64,000 bases of DNA from Bacillota bacterium (GCA_023402075.1 JAEXCS010000013.1:1-64000); one strand, 5' to 3'. Counted from the stretch's first letter, positions 9,212-16,789 are shown. Made by a program: numbers and translations. The notes: generated from the sequence alone by a model not told the origin.

Positions 9212-9901
9212 ATGCCAAAGCTCAATGTGAACCCCACCCGCATGGAGCTGACCCGGCTGAAGGGAAAGCTTCGTACTGCTCAGCGGGGCCACAAGCTCCT
9301 CAAGGATAAGCGGGATGAGCTGATGAAGCAGTTTCTGGAAACTGTGCGGGAGGTACGCGCTCTCCGGACGGAGGTGGAAGCGGAGCTGATGACCGTCCAC
9401 GATTCATTTACCGTGGCGTCGGCACTCATGTCCTCCGAAGCCATGGAGCAGGCGCTACTGTATCCTAAGCAGAGCGTGGAACTGACTATGGGCTTTCAGA
9501 ATGTCATGTCCGTCAATGTGCCGGTCTATGACTTCAAGACCAAAACCCAGTCGGACAGTGATATTTACCCTTACGGCTTCGCCGGAACCTCCGGCGAGCT
9601 GGATACGGCGGTGGATGCGCTGGGACGGGTATTCCGCAAGATGTTGAAACTGGCGCAGATTGAAAAATCCGCGCAGCTCATGGCGGAGGAAATTGAGAAA
9701 ACCCGCCGTCGCGTCAACGCGCTGGAGTATGTGATGATACCTAATACACAGGAAACCATCCGGTTTATTAATATGAAGCTGGATGAAAATGACCGCGCCA
9801 CCACCATCCGCCTTATGAAGGTGAAGGATATGATTCTGAAAGAGGCGATGGAGGAAAAGCGGCAGCAGGATGCGAGTGCTATCAAGGGGTTTAAGGGTTA
9901 A
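9212..9901 (+). CDS. ntpD: V-type ATPase central-shaft subunit D
   Basis: 229 residues. N- and C-terminal long helices form the antiparallel coiled coil of the rotor shaft (NPTRMELTRLKGKL at the start, RRVNALEYVMIPNTQETI near residue 170). An AGGAGG ribosome-binding site lies just upstream and the gene follows ntpB by 12 nt. Its last 84 bp plus about 205 bp downstream are repeated, with small changes, at 14908-15192, so this gene's 3' end marks the left edge of a 5 kb island. Confidence 0.95.
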   Translation: MPKLNVNPTRMELTRLKGKLRTAQRGHKLLKDKRDELMKQFLETVREVRALRTEVEAELMTVHDSFTVASALMSSEAMEQALLYPKQSVELTMGFQNVMSVNVPVYDFKTKTQSDSDIYPYGFAGTSGELDTAVDALGRVFRKMLKLAQIEKSAQLMAEEIEKTRRRVNALEYVMIPNTQETIRFINMKLDENDRATTIRLMKVKDMILKEAMEEKRQQDASAIKGFKG

Positions 9902-10106
9902 GGAAGATTGCTGAATCTGGAATAACCTGTAAATTTGACCATCAATTGACCAGTTCTACGTTCAATCTAAATAAACCAAGGCGGTATTACCTGATACGAA
10001 AAGGTAATACCGCCTTGGTTTTTCTTGCTGACTTTGACTGAAGGAGAAGGGGTAAGCGGGGAGGGATAACACTCGCACTAAAAGTCGGAATTGTTGATTA
10101 TTTGGG
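9818..10106 (+). repeat. Long direct repeat, copy 1 (left border of island)
   Basis: This stretch covers the last 28 codons of ntpD, its terminator and ~80 bp beyond, up to ...GTTGATTATTTGGG. A second copy is at 14908-15192. In the 84 bp coding part I count four base differences, which change two amino acids. The non-coding part is also similar with scattered changes and a few short length differences. Sequence similarity stops abruptly at both ends. Confidence 0.9.
9974..10023 (+). terminator. Terminator of the V-ATPase operon
   Basis: A perfect 18 bp stem (AACCAAGGCGGTATTACC at 9974-9991 against 10003-10020) with an 11 nt loop and a T run. The A run on the other side suggests it works in both directions. 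Confidence 0.93.
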
Positions 10107-10121
10107 AGATTGTGGTATACT
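10094..10121 (+). promoter_or_regulatory. Predicted promoter of the nuclease-like gene
   Basis: TTGATT at 10094-10099, then 16 nt, then TATACT at 10116-10121. The -35 element lies in the repeated border sequence (repeat ends at 10106) while the -10 lies in unique island DNA, so the promoter spans the junction. Confidence 0.45.
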
Positions 10122-10241
10122 ATAAAAATAAAAAAAGATTAAACTTCTTGGCAGCTTTAGATGTATTAATAGTATTTAGCAGCAATTAAGTTCTGCGTGA
10201 GCTTTCAAAGCAATTAGTATGAGAGAGTTTTTGAAAAGTGG

Positions 10242-11615
10242 ATGGTTGAAAAACCAAATACTACGATTATTGAATTGTCTGCCCTTAATAAACTTTCTGA
10301 TGCGCTGTTAAGGGCAGAGCGTGTTGAGCCTGATATCCGTACAAATGACAAAACACCATCATGGGATGGTGAATTGCGGGTTTACCATAGCCAGACTTTT
10401 AATAAAGCAAATATGTATGGTCGTATTCCGGTACAGATAAAAGGACAATGGGTTGAAAAGATACAAAGTAATACAATCAAATTTGAAATTAGTTTTAGTG
10501 ATATTAGCAACTATTTAAATGATAACGGAGCAATGTTTTTTGTCATACAACTAAAGACATTTGACTGTTTCAAAATTTATTATTGTTATCTATTACCATT
10601 TGACCTGCGTAAAATTCAGGATGAAATGAAACCAGGACAGAAAACAAAGCAAATTACACTACAGCATTTTCCAGAGCGGAATAAAAAGGACATGTTGCGT
10701 ATCCTCTATAGTTTTATCGATAACAAAAAGAAGCAAGGCACACTATTGGCAGACGTTCGATCTATGCAGGATTTAACTGCGACAAATATGGAAATAGAAA
10801 CCTTTGAATTTTCGATACCTCGGCTCGGTGCAACCTCAACAGACGAAGTGCTTGATAATCTTTTAAAGACCCCACTGTATATGTATGTTAAACCCAAAAA
10901 CATAGATGCGTCTTTTGTTGTCGATAAAATATTACCTCAAGAAATAATTACGCAGAAGCAGGTTCCTATTATTGTTAATGGCGAAATTCTTTACCAAAAC
11001 TTCGCAGTCGGAAGAACCGCTAAGGGGAAGAACGAAATTAAAATCGGTTCAGGAATAACAATGGAGATTGGCGATAAGCGACTGCATATTAATTATACAT
11101 TTACTGGAACACTTAATGAGCAAATTAAGGAATTGAAATTTTTAACAGCACTAGTACGTGGTGAAGATGTAAGAATTGGTCATTATGTTACTAAAGATGG
11201 AAATTTCAACTTAAAAGGTCACACCATTCAAGAAGTTGAAGATAGACTTTTTGGATTAAAAAAAATTTCTACTGCATTATTAAAATTGCATGTAAAAAAA
11301 GATTTAGAACTTGCAACCTTGAGTGAAAATGAATTTAGATTGCTCAATTGGCTTGTTATCGGTATGGATGGTAAGCCAGTTCCCATCAGCGTTCAAGAAA
11401 AACCCGGAAGTGGAGCGTTGACTATTGGAAATATCAAAGTTCTTTTGTGTTGCGAACATAACAAGAATGGTGAAGGTTTTTTCATTTCTGATTTCTTCTC
11501 TTCTCAAGGTTGGAGATTTGGTGAGAGTGGAAAACCTTTTGAGGAAAGCGTTCCTATAAGTCCCTATGTTTTAATGGATTGCCAAGATCTCCAATCTATT
11601 GACAACATTGTCTGA
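10242..11615 (+). CDS. Putative PD-(D/E)XK nuclease-like protein (DUF4365-like N-terminus)
   Basis: 457 residues, AT-rich in contrast to the V-ATPase genes. Residues ~1-75 resemble the DUF4365/Mrr-like end of the PD-(D/E)XK nuclease superfamily: Glu11 in a helix, Asp42 in WDGEL, and Gln65-x-Lys67 in PVQIKG form a plausible E-D-QxK metal site. The remaining ~380 residues are not recognised; they contain no clear membrane segment and no helicase or ATPase motif. Such QIKG-type domains occur in restriction-like and anti-phage proteins, so a defence role is possible but unproven. The ATG at 10242 has only a weak ribosome-binding site. It stands alone on the strand, followed by remnants. Confidence 0.5.
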   Translation: MVEKPNTTIIELSALNKLSDALLRAERVEPDIRTNDKTPSWDGELRVYHSQTFNKANMYGRIPVQIKGQWVEKIQSNTIKFEISFSDISNYLNDNGAMFFVIQLKTFDCFKIYYCYLLPFDLRKIQDEMKPGQKTKQITLQHFPERNKKDMLRILYSFIDNKKKQGTLLADVRSMQDLTATNMEIETFEFSIPRLGATSTDEVLDNLLKTPLYMYVKPKNIDASFVVDKILPQEIITQKQVPIIVNGEILYQNFAVGRTAKGKNEIKIGSGITMEIGDKRLHINYTFTGTLNEQIKELKFLTALVRGEDVRIGHYVTKDGNFNLKGHTIQEVEDRLFGLKKISTALLKLHVKKDLELATLSENEFRLLNWLVIGMDGKPVPISVQEKPGSGALTIGNIKVLLCCEHNKNGEGFFISDFFSSQGWRFGESGKPFEESVPISPYVLMDCQDLQSIDNIV

Positions 11616-11793
11616 CCATTACTGCGACATTATTAAATGCACCGTATGTCCTACTGAATGTGTCGGCGGCTTCTATGATAATGGGCAAGCAACTTTTGCC
11701 ACATCACCCGGACAAGAAAACAAAAGGTCGTAAGTAATTGGAGTTCTTGGCATGGTTTCATTTTCAACTCCTTTTAGGAAATTTTATTTAATT
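11616..11793. other. Gene-poor interval with coding debris
   Basis: No intact gene is seen. A short plus-strand frame beginning TTG near 11613 reads HYCDIIKCTVCPTECVGG and then stops after about 40 residues. It looks like a fragment of a cysteine-containing protein. The interval is AT-rich and probably holds decayed mobile-element sequence. Confidence 0.3.
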
Positions 11794-12063
11794 TCAGCAT
11801 GGTCGCTTAGTTTTTTTTAGCACTTCTCTTGCCATCCGAAGCGCTTCCTCACATGAAAGCCCAATGGTGTTCGTCGCCAGCCGCTCCAGTGACATTTCGG
11901 CGATTTTCTCGATAAAATGCCGCTCAAGCTCAAAATAGCGTTTATAAGTTGAAGCGCGGCTTTTCCAAGTGCCTACCCGCGTGTAATTATCATGCCTCGG
12001 ATTGCAATGCCGATAGTAAGCGTACCTTATCATTAAGCCCAAGGCGATTCGGGAAGTGGACAA
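11794..12063 (-). CDS. Hypothetical protein or gene remnant (89 aa)
   Basis: An 89-residue frame rich in Arg, Tyr and Glu (IRYAYYRHCNPRHDNYTRVG near the N-terminus), predicted helical and soluble. No family is recognised and the ribosome-binding site is poor. On the opposite strand, a ~24-codon fragment ending KLTKLDQFFE then stop (to ~12094) looks like the tail of another decayed gene, so this whole interval may be debris. It lies beyond the terminator at 12104 for any transcript coming from the right. Confidence 0.3.
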   Translation of the reverse strand: MSTSRIALGLMIRYAYYRHCNPRHDNYTRVGTWKSRASTYKRYFELERHFIEKIAEMSLERLATNTIGLSCEEALRMAREVLKKTKRPC

Positions 12064-12103
12064 GCTGACAAAATTGGATCAGTTTTTTGAATAATAGAAA
12101 AGG

Positions 12104-12140
12104 CCGCAACAGTGGTTTCCACTGTTGCGGTCTTATTTTT
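12104..12140. terminator. Strong bidirectional terminator left of the invertible segment
   Basis: A perfect 12 bp stem, CCGCAACAGTGG at 12104-12115 against CCACTGTTGCGG at 12119-12130, with a 3 nt loop. It is followed by TCTTATTTTT on the plus strand and by CCTTTTCTATT on the minus strand. It would stop leftward transcripts from the promoter at 12353-12381. Confidence 0.85.
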
Positions 12141-12296
12141 AAAATATAAAAACCTTGCCTATTGTGGTTTACAATAATATGTTAATATAAGAAATAATTT
12201 ATATACAAAATACTAAAGGATAAATAATGTTACAAAGAAAAACACACCTGAAAGACTATCTCATAAACCTTTGATTTTGTATATTTACACCAAAAG

Positions 12297-12322
12297 GTGT
12301 CGCAGTACAACTAATACTGAGC
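12297..12322 (+). repeat. 26 bp inverted repeat, left copy (IRL)
   Basis: Exact reverse complement of 13698-13723. Inside it, CAGTA-CAACTAA-TACTG (12303-12319) is a 5 bp inverted pair around a 7 nt spacer, the layout expected of a tyrosine-recombinase crossover site. Identity ends sharply at both edges. A short hairpin, ACACC-AAAA-GGTGT, overlaps its outer edge. Confidence 0.95.
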
Positions 12323-12352
12323 GTGGTACTTTGAAAACGATTTTATGGGTTT

Positions 12353-12381
12353 ATTGTAGTTTAACTGCTTATATTTGTCAA
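12353..12381 (-). promoter_or_regulatory. Predicted outward promoter inside the invertible segment
   Basis: On the minus strand, a perfect TTGACA (12381-12376) is separated by 17 nt from TACAAT (12358-12353). Transcription would start near 12346 and leave the segment through IRL toward the terminator at 12104. After inversion between the repeats (x becomes 26020 - x) the start would map near 13674 and read right through IRR into the HD-GYP gene, about 136 nt before its ATG. Confidence 0.75.
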
Positions 12382-12496
12382 CTATGCCCACAAAAAAATT
12401 GACGTGCTGCATCGTTTTGATCCTTAAAACCGCTTCAAATCTGTGCACAAGAAAATGGGCCGTCAAAAGTACCGTCATATGCGAGAGGAGAATTTC

Positions 12497-13666
12497 ATGT
12501 CACGCAAAGGAGAAAACATCTATAAACGCAAAGATAATCGATGGGAGGGTAGAATTCATAAGCCCAATGGAAAATATTATTCTTTCTACGGAAAATCTTA
12601 TAGGGAAGTCAGGGAGAAGATTCAACAGGAGAAGTCAAAAACAAGTATTTCAAAAGGATTATCTCCGTCTGTAAATAAGAATTTAGCTGTAAATCTATTT
12701 AAATCGTGGCTGTCTGGTGAAGTGGCTATAAGGGTAAAGCCTTCTACTTTCGAAAGCTATTATCAATGCGTAAATAAACATATTTTACCTTATTTTAGTC
12801 AGCTTGGCAACGAGTATTTAACGGCCACTTCTGTTAATAAATTTGTGAAAAGCATTCGAGGGACTGGGTCACTTTCGGAGACATCTCAAAAAAAAGTTAT
12901 CTCTATTTTTAAAATTGCGATGCGAGAAATTATTAAAAATATACCGGAATATACGGCCTTTTTAGATGAGATAAAAATTCCTTCCGCATGCAGTTGTAAA
13001 AGTCTTCCGGTATTTACTGTGGCAGAACAACGAAAAATTGAAAATGCTGTAAAAAATTCGTCTGATCAACGAAGTTTTGGTATAATTCTCTGCCTTTATA
13101 CAGGAATTCGCATTGGGGAACTTTGCGCTTTGAGATGGCGTGATTTTGATTTGGATAGTGGTGTTATGACGATTTCAAGAACTGTATCACGCGTTAGAAA
13201 TTTTGAATCTACCACTTCAAAAACACAGCTTCATATAGGCACGCCTAAAAGTCGTAGTTCAATAAGAAAAATACCTTTGCCGGAATTTTTATTGAAAATA
13301 ATAAGCGTATACAGACCGATTGCCGAAAAAGGAGAGTACGGTATTTTATCCAATCAACTTGATCCATTTGAGCCACGTGCTTATCAGAGAATATATAAAC
13401 AAATCCTGAAAGAAGCGGGTGTGGAAGATCGAAAATTTCATGCGCTTCGCCATAGCTTTGCGACACGAGCGCTTGAACTTGGCGTAGATATAAAAACGCT
13501 TAGTGAAATATTAGGACATGCTAACATTAGCATCACGCTGAATATCTACGCACATTCACTTATGGAACAAAAAAAGATAGCAATTGAGAAATTTAACAAT
13601 ATGCATCTTATGTATATGGAATCTCCGTCTTGCGCCGTCAAATCTCTGGTCAGTGCACTGCAATAA
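12497..13666 (+). CDS. Tyrosine recombinase (phage-integrase family) inside the inverted repeat
   Basis: 389 residues from the ATG at 12497, which has a good GAGAGGAG ribosome-binding site; an in-frame ATG 18 codons upstream has none. An N-terminal ~1-50 segment resembles integrase arm-binding domains (KRKDNRWEGRIHKPNGKYY), followed by a SAM-like core-binding domain (~60-165) and the catalytic domain. Catalytic residues are visible: Arg205 (TGIRIGE), Lys251, His315 and Arg318 (HALRH), His341 and Tyr351. All are intact, so it should be active. It is enclosed with only 31 nt to IRR, which suggests it acts on these repeats; it could instead be the integrase that moved the island. AT-rich codon use. 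Confidence 0.93.
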   Translation: MSRKGENIYKRKDNRWEGRIHKPNGKYYSFYGKSYREVREKIQQEKSKTSISKGLSPSVNKNLAVNLFKSWLSGEVAIRVKPSTFESYYQCVNKHILPYFSQLGNEYLTATSVNKFVKSIRGTGSLSETSQKKVISIFKIAMREIIKNIPEYTAFLDEIKIPSACSCKSLPVFTVAEQRKIENAVKNSSDQRSFGIILCLYTGIRIGELCALRWRDFDLDSGVMTISRTVSRVRNFESTTSKTQLHIGTPKSRSSIRKIPLPEFLLKIISVYRPIAEKGEYGILSNQLDPFEPRAYQRIYKQILKEAGVEDRKFHALRHSFATRALELGVDIKTLSEILGHANISITLNIYAHSLMEQKKIAIEKFNNMHLMYMESPSCAVKSLVSALQ

Positions 13667-13697
13667 ATTAGAAGAATCAGCATATCATTAAAAATTT

Positions 13698-13723
13698 GCT
13701 CAGTATTAGTTGTACTGCGACAC
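13698..13723 (-). repeat. 26 bp inverted repeat, right copy (IRR)
   Basis: Exact reverse complement of 12297-12322, with the same 5-7-5 core in opposite orientation. Just outside it, TTGAAAATTGATTTTAT (13725-13741) closely resembles TTGAAAACGATTTTAT found just inside IRL at 12331. In the inverted orientation these would face each other across the core as an extended imperfect inverted repeat, possibly additional recombinase contacts. Confidence 0.95.
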
Positions 13724-13809
13724 ATTGAAAATTGATTTTATAAAAAATTATTATACTCTATACAGGCTAAAATTATTTAAATAATTAGAAAAGAAAAGAG
13801 GAATTAGAT

Positions 13810-14679
13810 ATGTCTAATTATTTTAACAAAATATCTGATGAGTATTTTATGGAGAAAGATTCAACGTGTATTTTGAAAAAAGATATTTACGATGATAATG
13901 GAAGGCTGTTGCTTGCCCAGGGTACACAAATCAGCCAAGAAACAAAGCTGAGATTACGAAGTATGGGTGCTTTTCAGCCCACATATGCAAATCATTTTAA
14001 TGAGGGTATTGACTCTATATCCGCCCCAACGGCTGGAGAATTTGAGGATATATTAACGCCTGTTGTTCGGACATTTGGATTAAGAAAAAATATCACTAAT
14101 ATTCAAATAATTGAACAGCCCTATAAGATACTATCGCCGATCATGTTCGAATCAAAAGGAGAACCTTGGTGGGCTCTTGTAGAAGCGATGATTAGCTATT
14201 CAAAACCATTATATTCCCATTCAATTGATGTGGCCATAATTTCATTAATTTTAGCGGTAGAATTGAAATTTAATGAAGAGGCACAAAAAAATCTGGGGCT
14301 TGGTGCATTCCTGCATGATGTGGGTAAACTGCTTTTACCAAAGACGGACATGCAACCCCAAAATTCCATTGCCAATATTGAAAGATTTCGGGATCGACAG
14401 CACTGTGAGCTAGGCGCAAATACGCTCAAGGTGTTTGGCCTTCCCCAACTTTGCACGGACATTGTGTTGGAACATCATGAATATCTCGATGGCAGCGGAT
14501 ATCCAAGAGGTCTAAAAGGGGATGAAATATCCAGAGAGGCTCAAGTTGTGATGGTTGCCAACGTTTTGGATAATCTGACATCTTCACAATCCCATGAACC
14601 ACCACTTTCAATAGACTCTGCAATAAATAGATTAAAAGAAGAGAAAAAAAGTATCCAAAGGAAATTGTCCTCATCCTAG
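13810..14679 (+). CDS. HD-GYP domain protein (cyclic-di-GMP phosphodiesterase family)
   Basis: 289 residues. Residues ~15-60 form a small N-terminal domain (LKKDIYDDNGRLLLAQGTQIS) common in HD-GYP proteins. The HD-GYP domain follows: His137, His169-Asp170 (FLHDVGK), His198, His222-His223 (EHHEYLDGSGYPRGL) with GYP at 230-232. Where the family usually has ADxxDALTS, this protein reads ANVLDNLTSS, with Asn251 in place of the first Asp, which is normally a metal ligand. The C-terminus is also short. It may therefore be weak or act as a sensor. AAAGAGGAATTAG precedes the ATG. It lies 86 nt right of IRR, placed to be switched by inversion. Confidence 0.88.
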   Translation: MSNYFNKISDEYFMEKDSTCILKKDIYDDNGRLLLAQGTQISQETKLRLRSMGAFQPTYANHFNEGIDSISAPTAGEFEDILTPVVRTFGLRKNITNIQIIEQPYKILSPIMFESKGEPWWALVEAMISYSKPLYSHSIDVAIISLILAVELKFNEEAQKNLGLGAFLHDVGKLLLPKTDMQPQNSIANIERFRDRQHCELGANTLKVFGLPQLCTDIVLEHHEYLDGSGYPRGLKGDEISREAQVVMVANVLDNLTSSQSHEPPLSIDSAINRLKEEKKSIQRKLSSS

Positions 14680-14907
14680 AAAAAAAATTAAAATCATCAT
14701 TGTAATTTGCATTCCTCTTCATATCATTTAATTCTAAAAAGTGAAACATACTTGTGGACGAAATATAATGATACTGAGTTTGCAGTTATTTTAGTTATCT
14801 ATGGCATACTGCCATTACGGATTCTTTCTTCCGTCCTGTCCGGCATACGGTGGACTTCATAAGGCATTTTGAGACCGCTTAGCACAGACTAACTCTTGAC
14901 TTCCATA
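14680..14907. other. Non-coding interval in the island
   Basis: No gene, tRNA or clear hairpin is seen. The sequence is AT-rich up to about 14800 and more balanced afterwards. It ends where the second border repeat begins at 14908. Confidence 0.5.
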
Positions 14908-14991
14908 AAGGTGAAGGATATGATCCTGAAAGAGGCGCTGGAGGAAAAGCGGCAGCAGGATGCGAGTGCTATCAATGGTTTTAAGGGTTAA
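14908..14991 (+). pseudogene. ntpD 3'-end remnant (28 codons)
   Basis: Encodes KVKDMILKEALEEKRQQ... to the stop, matching the C-terminus of ntpD at 9818-9901 with two amino-acid changes (Met to Leu, Lys to Asn). There is no start or upstream coding sequence. It is the left part of the second direct-repeat copy. Confidence 0.92.
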
Positions 14992-15063
14992 GGAAAATTG
15001 CTGAATCTGGAATAACCTGTAAATTTGACCATTAATTGACCAATTCTACGTTCCATCTAAATG

Positions 15064-15113
15064 AACCAAGGCGGTATTCCCTGATACGATAGGGTAATAC
15101 CGCCTTAGTTTTT
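15064..15113 (+). terminator. Diverged copy of the V-ATPase operon terminator
   Basis: AACCAAGGCGGTATTCCC at 15064 pairs, less perfectly than copy 1, with GGGTAATACCGCCTTAGTT ending at 15110, followed by T. It would stop any transcript leaving the island. Confidence 0.75.
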
Positions 15114-15252
15114 GCTTTTTTGACTTTGACTGAAGGAGAAGTAAGGAAGGGGTAACATTAACACCAAAAGTCGAACTTGTTGATTATTTGGGCTTGATGA
15201 GAGCCGAAATATAAAATTACGAAAACAACGTGCCATGTGAAAATCCACAAAC

Positions 15253-15302
15253 AGGGAAATACACATTTTCAACTTAAACCTGAAGAATGTGTATTTCCCT
15301 GT
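15253..15302. terminator. Inverted repeat between island and YjiH gene
   Basis: A perfect 16 bp stem: CAGGGAAATACACATT at 15253-15268 against 15287-15302, with an 18 nt loop. No strong T run follows on either strand, so it could be a weak terminator for the minus-strand operon ending at 15383 or a structured element of other use. Confidence 0.5.
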
Positions 15303-15382
15303 TATACTAAATATGTAGTGAATTAAAGTAAGCGTGTGTAATTCGCCAATATGACGCTGTATCTTTCTGTCAAAACGGGCGC

Positions 15383-16696
15383 TTAGAAAACGATGAGTGC
15401 AACAATCCCTGCCAGCAAGATTGACAGAATCACGCGCTCGACCCAGAGGACAATCAGTTCTCCAATTTTAACAGGGATCTTGGTGGACAGGATGCAGGGG
15501 ATCACAGCAGAGAAAAACAGCAGTTCAGAAATGCAGCATACTGCAACGACATATCGGGTCGCCAGTGCTGCGCCGGTAACAAACGCTGCGGGAAGAAACA
15601 TTTCAGCAATCGTTGTGGCCAAGGACTGGGCGGCCAGCAATGCATCGGGAATTTGGACAAGCAGCGTAAAGGGATAAAAGATGTATCCGATGATGCTAAA
15701 AATGGGGGTATACAGCGCCAATAGCATCCCCAGCAGGCCGATGGAGAGAATGGTCGGCAGAATATTGGTAATCATCCGCAGACCGTCTTTCGTATTCTTC
15801 AGGACGTTGGTTCCGATATTGCCGGAGCGGCTGACGGCTTCCAACGCTTCATTCCAAGCAACCTTTAAATGATCCTTCGTAACGGTAGCTTCCGGGTTGG
15901 GCGCAACACCTTCCATATATTCATCGGGAACCTTTGCCGTGGGGTAAATGCGTGCAACGATGGCAGTTACAACAAACGTAATCAGCAGCGTTGTCCAAAA
16001 GTAGAAATTCCAGCGATCCATCAGGTCCAGCGTCTTTGCTACCACAACCATAAAAGTGGTGGATACGGTGGAGAAGCCGGTGGCAATAATGTACGCTTCC
16101 TTTTTGGTATAGCGTCCCTTAAGATACATGTCGTCGGTAATAATAAGCGCCAGAGAATAGCTTCCTACGAAAGAGGCAACTGCATCAATGGCAGATCGAC
16201 CCGGCGTTTTCCAAATCTTGCGCATCACCGGCTGCAAAAACACGGCGACAAATTCCATCAGGCCGTAGTCAGTCAAAAAAGAAAGAAAAACCGCTCCAAT
16301 GGGAATCAGAAAACAAAGACTGCAGCAGAGCGTAACAAACAGGTAGGGCAGAAGATCCGGGTTTGACAGCAGCTCTTCCGGTCCCAGGTGAAATACATAC
16401 ATAACCGCACAGATGAGGCCGATGATTTTGAAAATCGAGAATACAATATCTTTTGCACTCTTATTCCAAGTTTTTTTAATAAAGGGAAGAATTGCCCCGA
16501 TTGCGACGACGATCAAAACGATGTATCCCTGAACCGTGATGCCAAGTACGTTTCGAAGCAGAGTGGTGACGTGATCCACAGGGATCGTGGTTTTTCCGTT
16601 GAACGGAATACTGACGAAGAACATGAAGAATCCTAAGAGACTGCACAAAATAAATTTTACTGCGTTGCTTGAATTTTTCTTGGTGGTTTCAGCCAT
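15383..16696 (-). CDS. YjiH-family membrane protein (nucleoside-recognition GATE domain)
   Basis: 437 residues with about ten hydrophobic segments. It resembles the YjiH family, which contains the nucleoside-recognition (GATE) fold: GRSAIDAVASFVGSYSLAL and GFSTVSTTFMVVVAKTL are typical. Its transported substrate is not known from sequence. AGGAGGAG lies just upstream of the ATG. It is 93 nt downstream of the response regulator and on the same strand, so it may be a target or co-transcribed output of that system. Confidence 0.8.
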   Translation of the reverse strand: MAETTKKNSSNAVKFILCSLLGFFMFFVSIPFNGKTTIPVDHVTTLLRNVLGITVQGYIVLIVVAIGAILPFIKKTWNKSAKDIVFSIFKIIGLICAVMYVFHLGPEELLSNPDLLPYLFVTLCCSLCFLIPIGAVFLSFLTDYGLMEFVAVFLQPVMRKIWKTPGRSAIDAVASFVGSYSLALIITDDMYLKGRYTKKEAYIIATGFSTVSTTFMVVVAKTLDLMDRWNFYFWTTLLITFVVTAIVARIYPTAKVPDEYMEGVAPNPEATVTKDHLKVAWNEALEAVSRSGNIGTNVLKNTKDGLRMITNILPTILSIGLLGMLLALYTPIFSIIGYIFYPFTLLVQIPDALLAAQSLATTIAEMFLPAAFVTGAALATRYVVAVCCISELLFFSAVIPCILSTKIPVKIGELIVLWVERVILSILLAGIVALIVF

Positions 16697-16789
16697 AATT
16701 TCTCCTCCTCTTAAACGATCTTTTGGATGGGTCTTACGAGAGAATCATATCACAGCAAGAATCACACTTAAATCACACAGTTTCGCCGG

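Larger units (their letters stand above)
14908..15192 (+). repeat. Long direct repeat, copy 2 (right border of island)
   Basis: Second copy of 9818-10106, in the same orientation, 5090 bp away. It includes the ntpD remnant and a diverged copy of the V-ATPase operon terminator. Recombination between the copies would remove about 5.1 kb and leave one intact ntpD and terminator. Confidence 0.9.

Noticed and set aside
12443..12496. Upstream ATG for the recombinase
   Set aside because: No ribosome-binding site; the ATG at 12497 has GAGAGGAG and starts the family domain.
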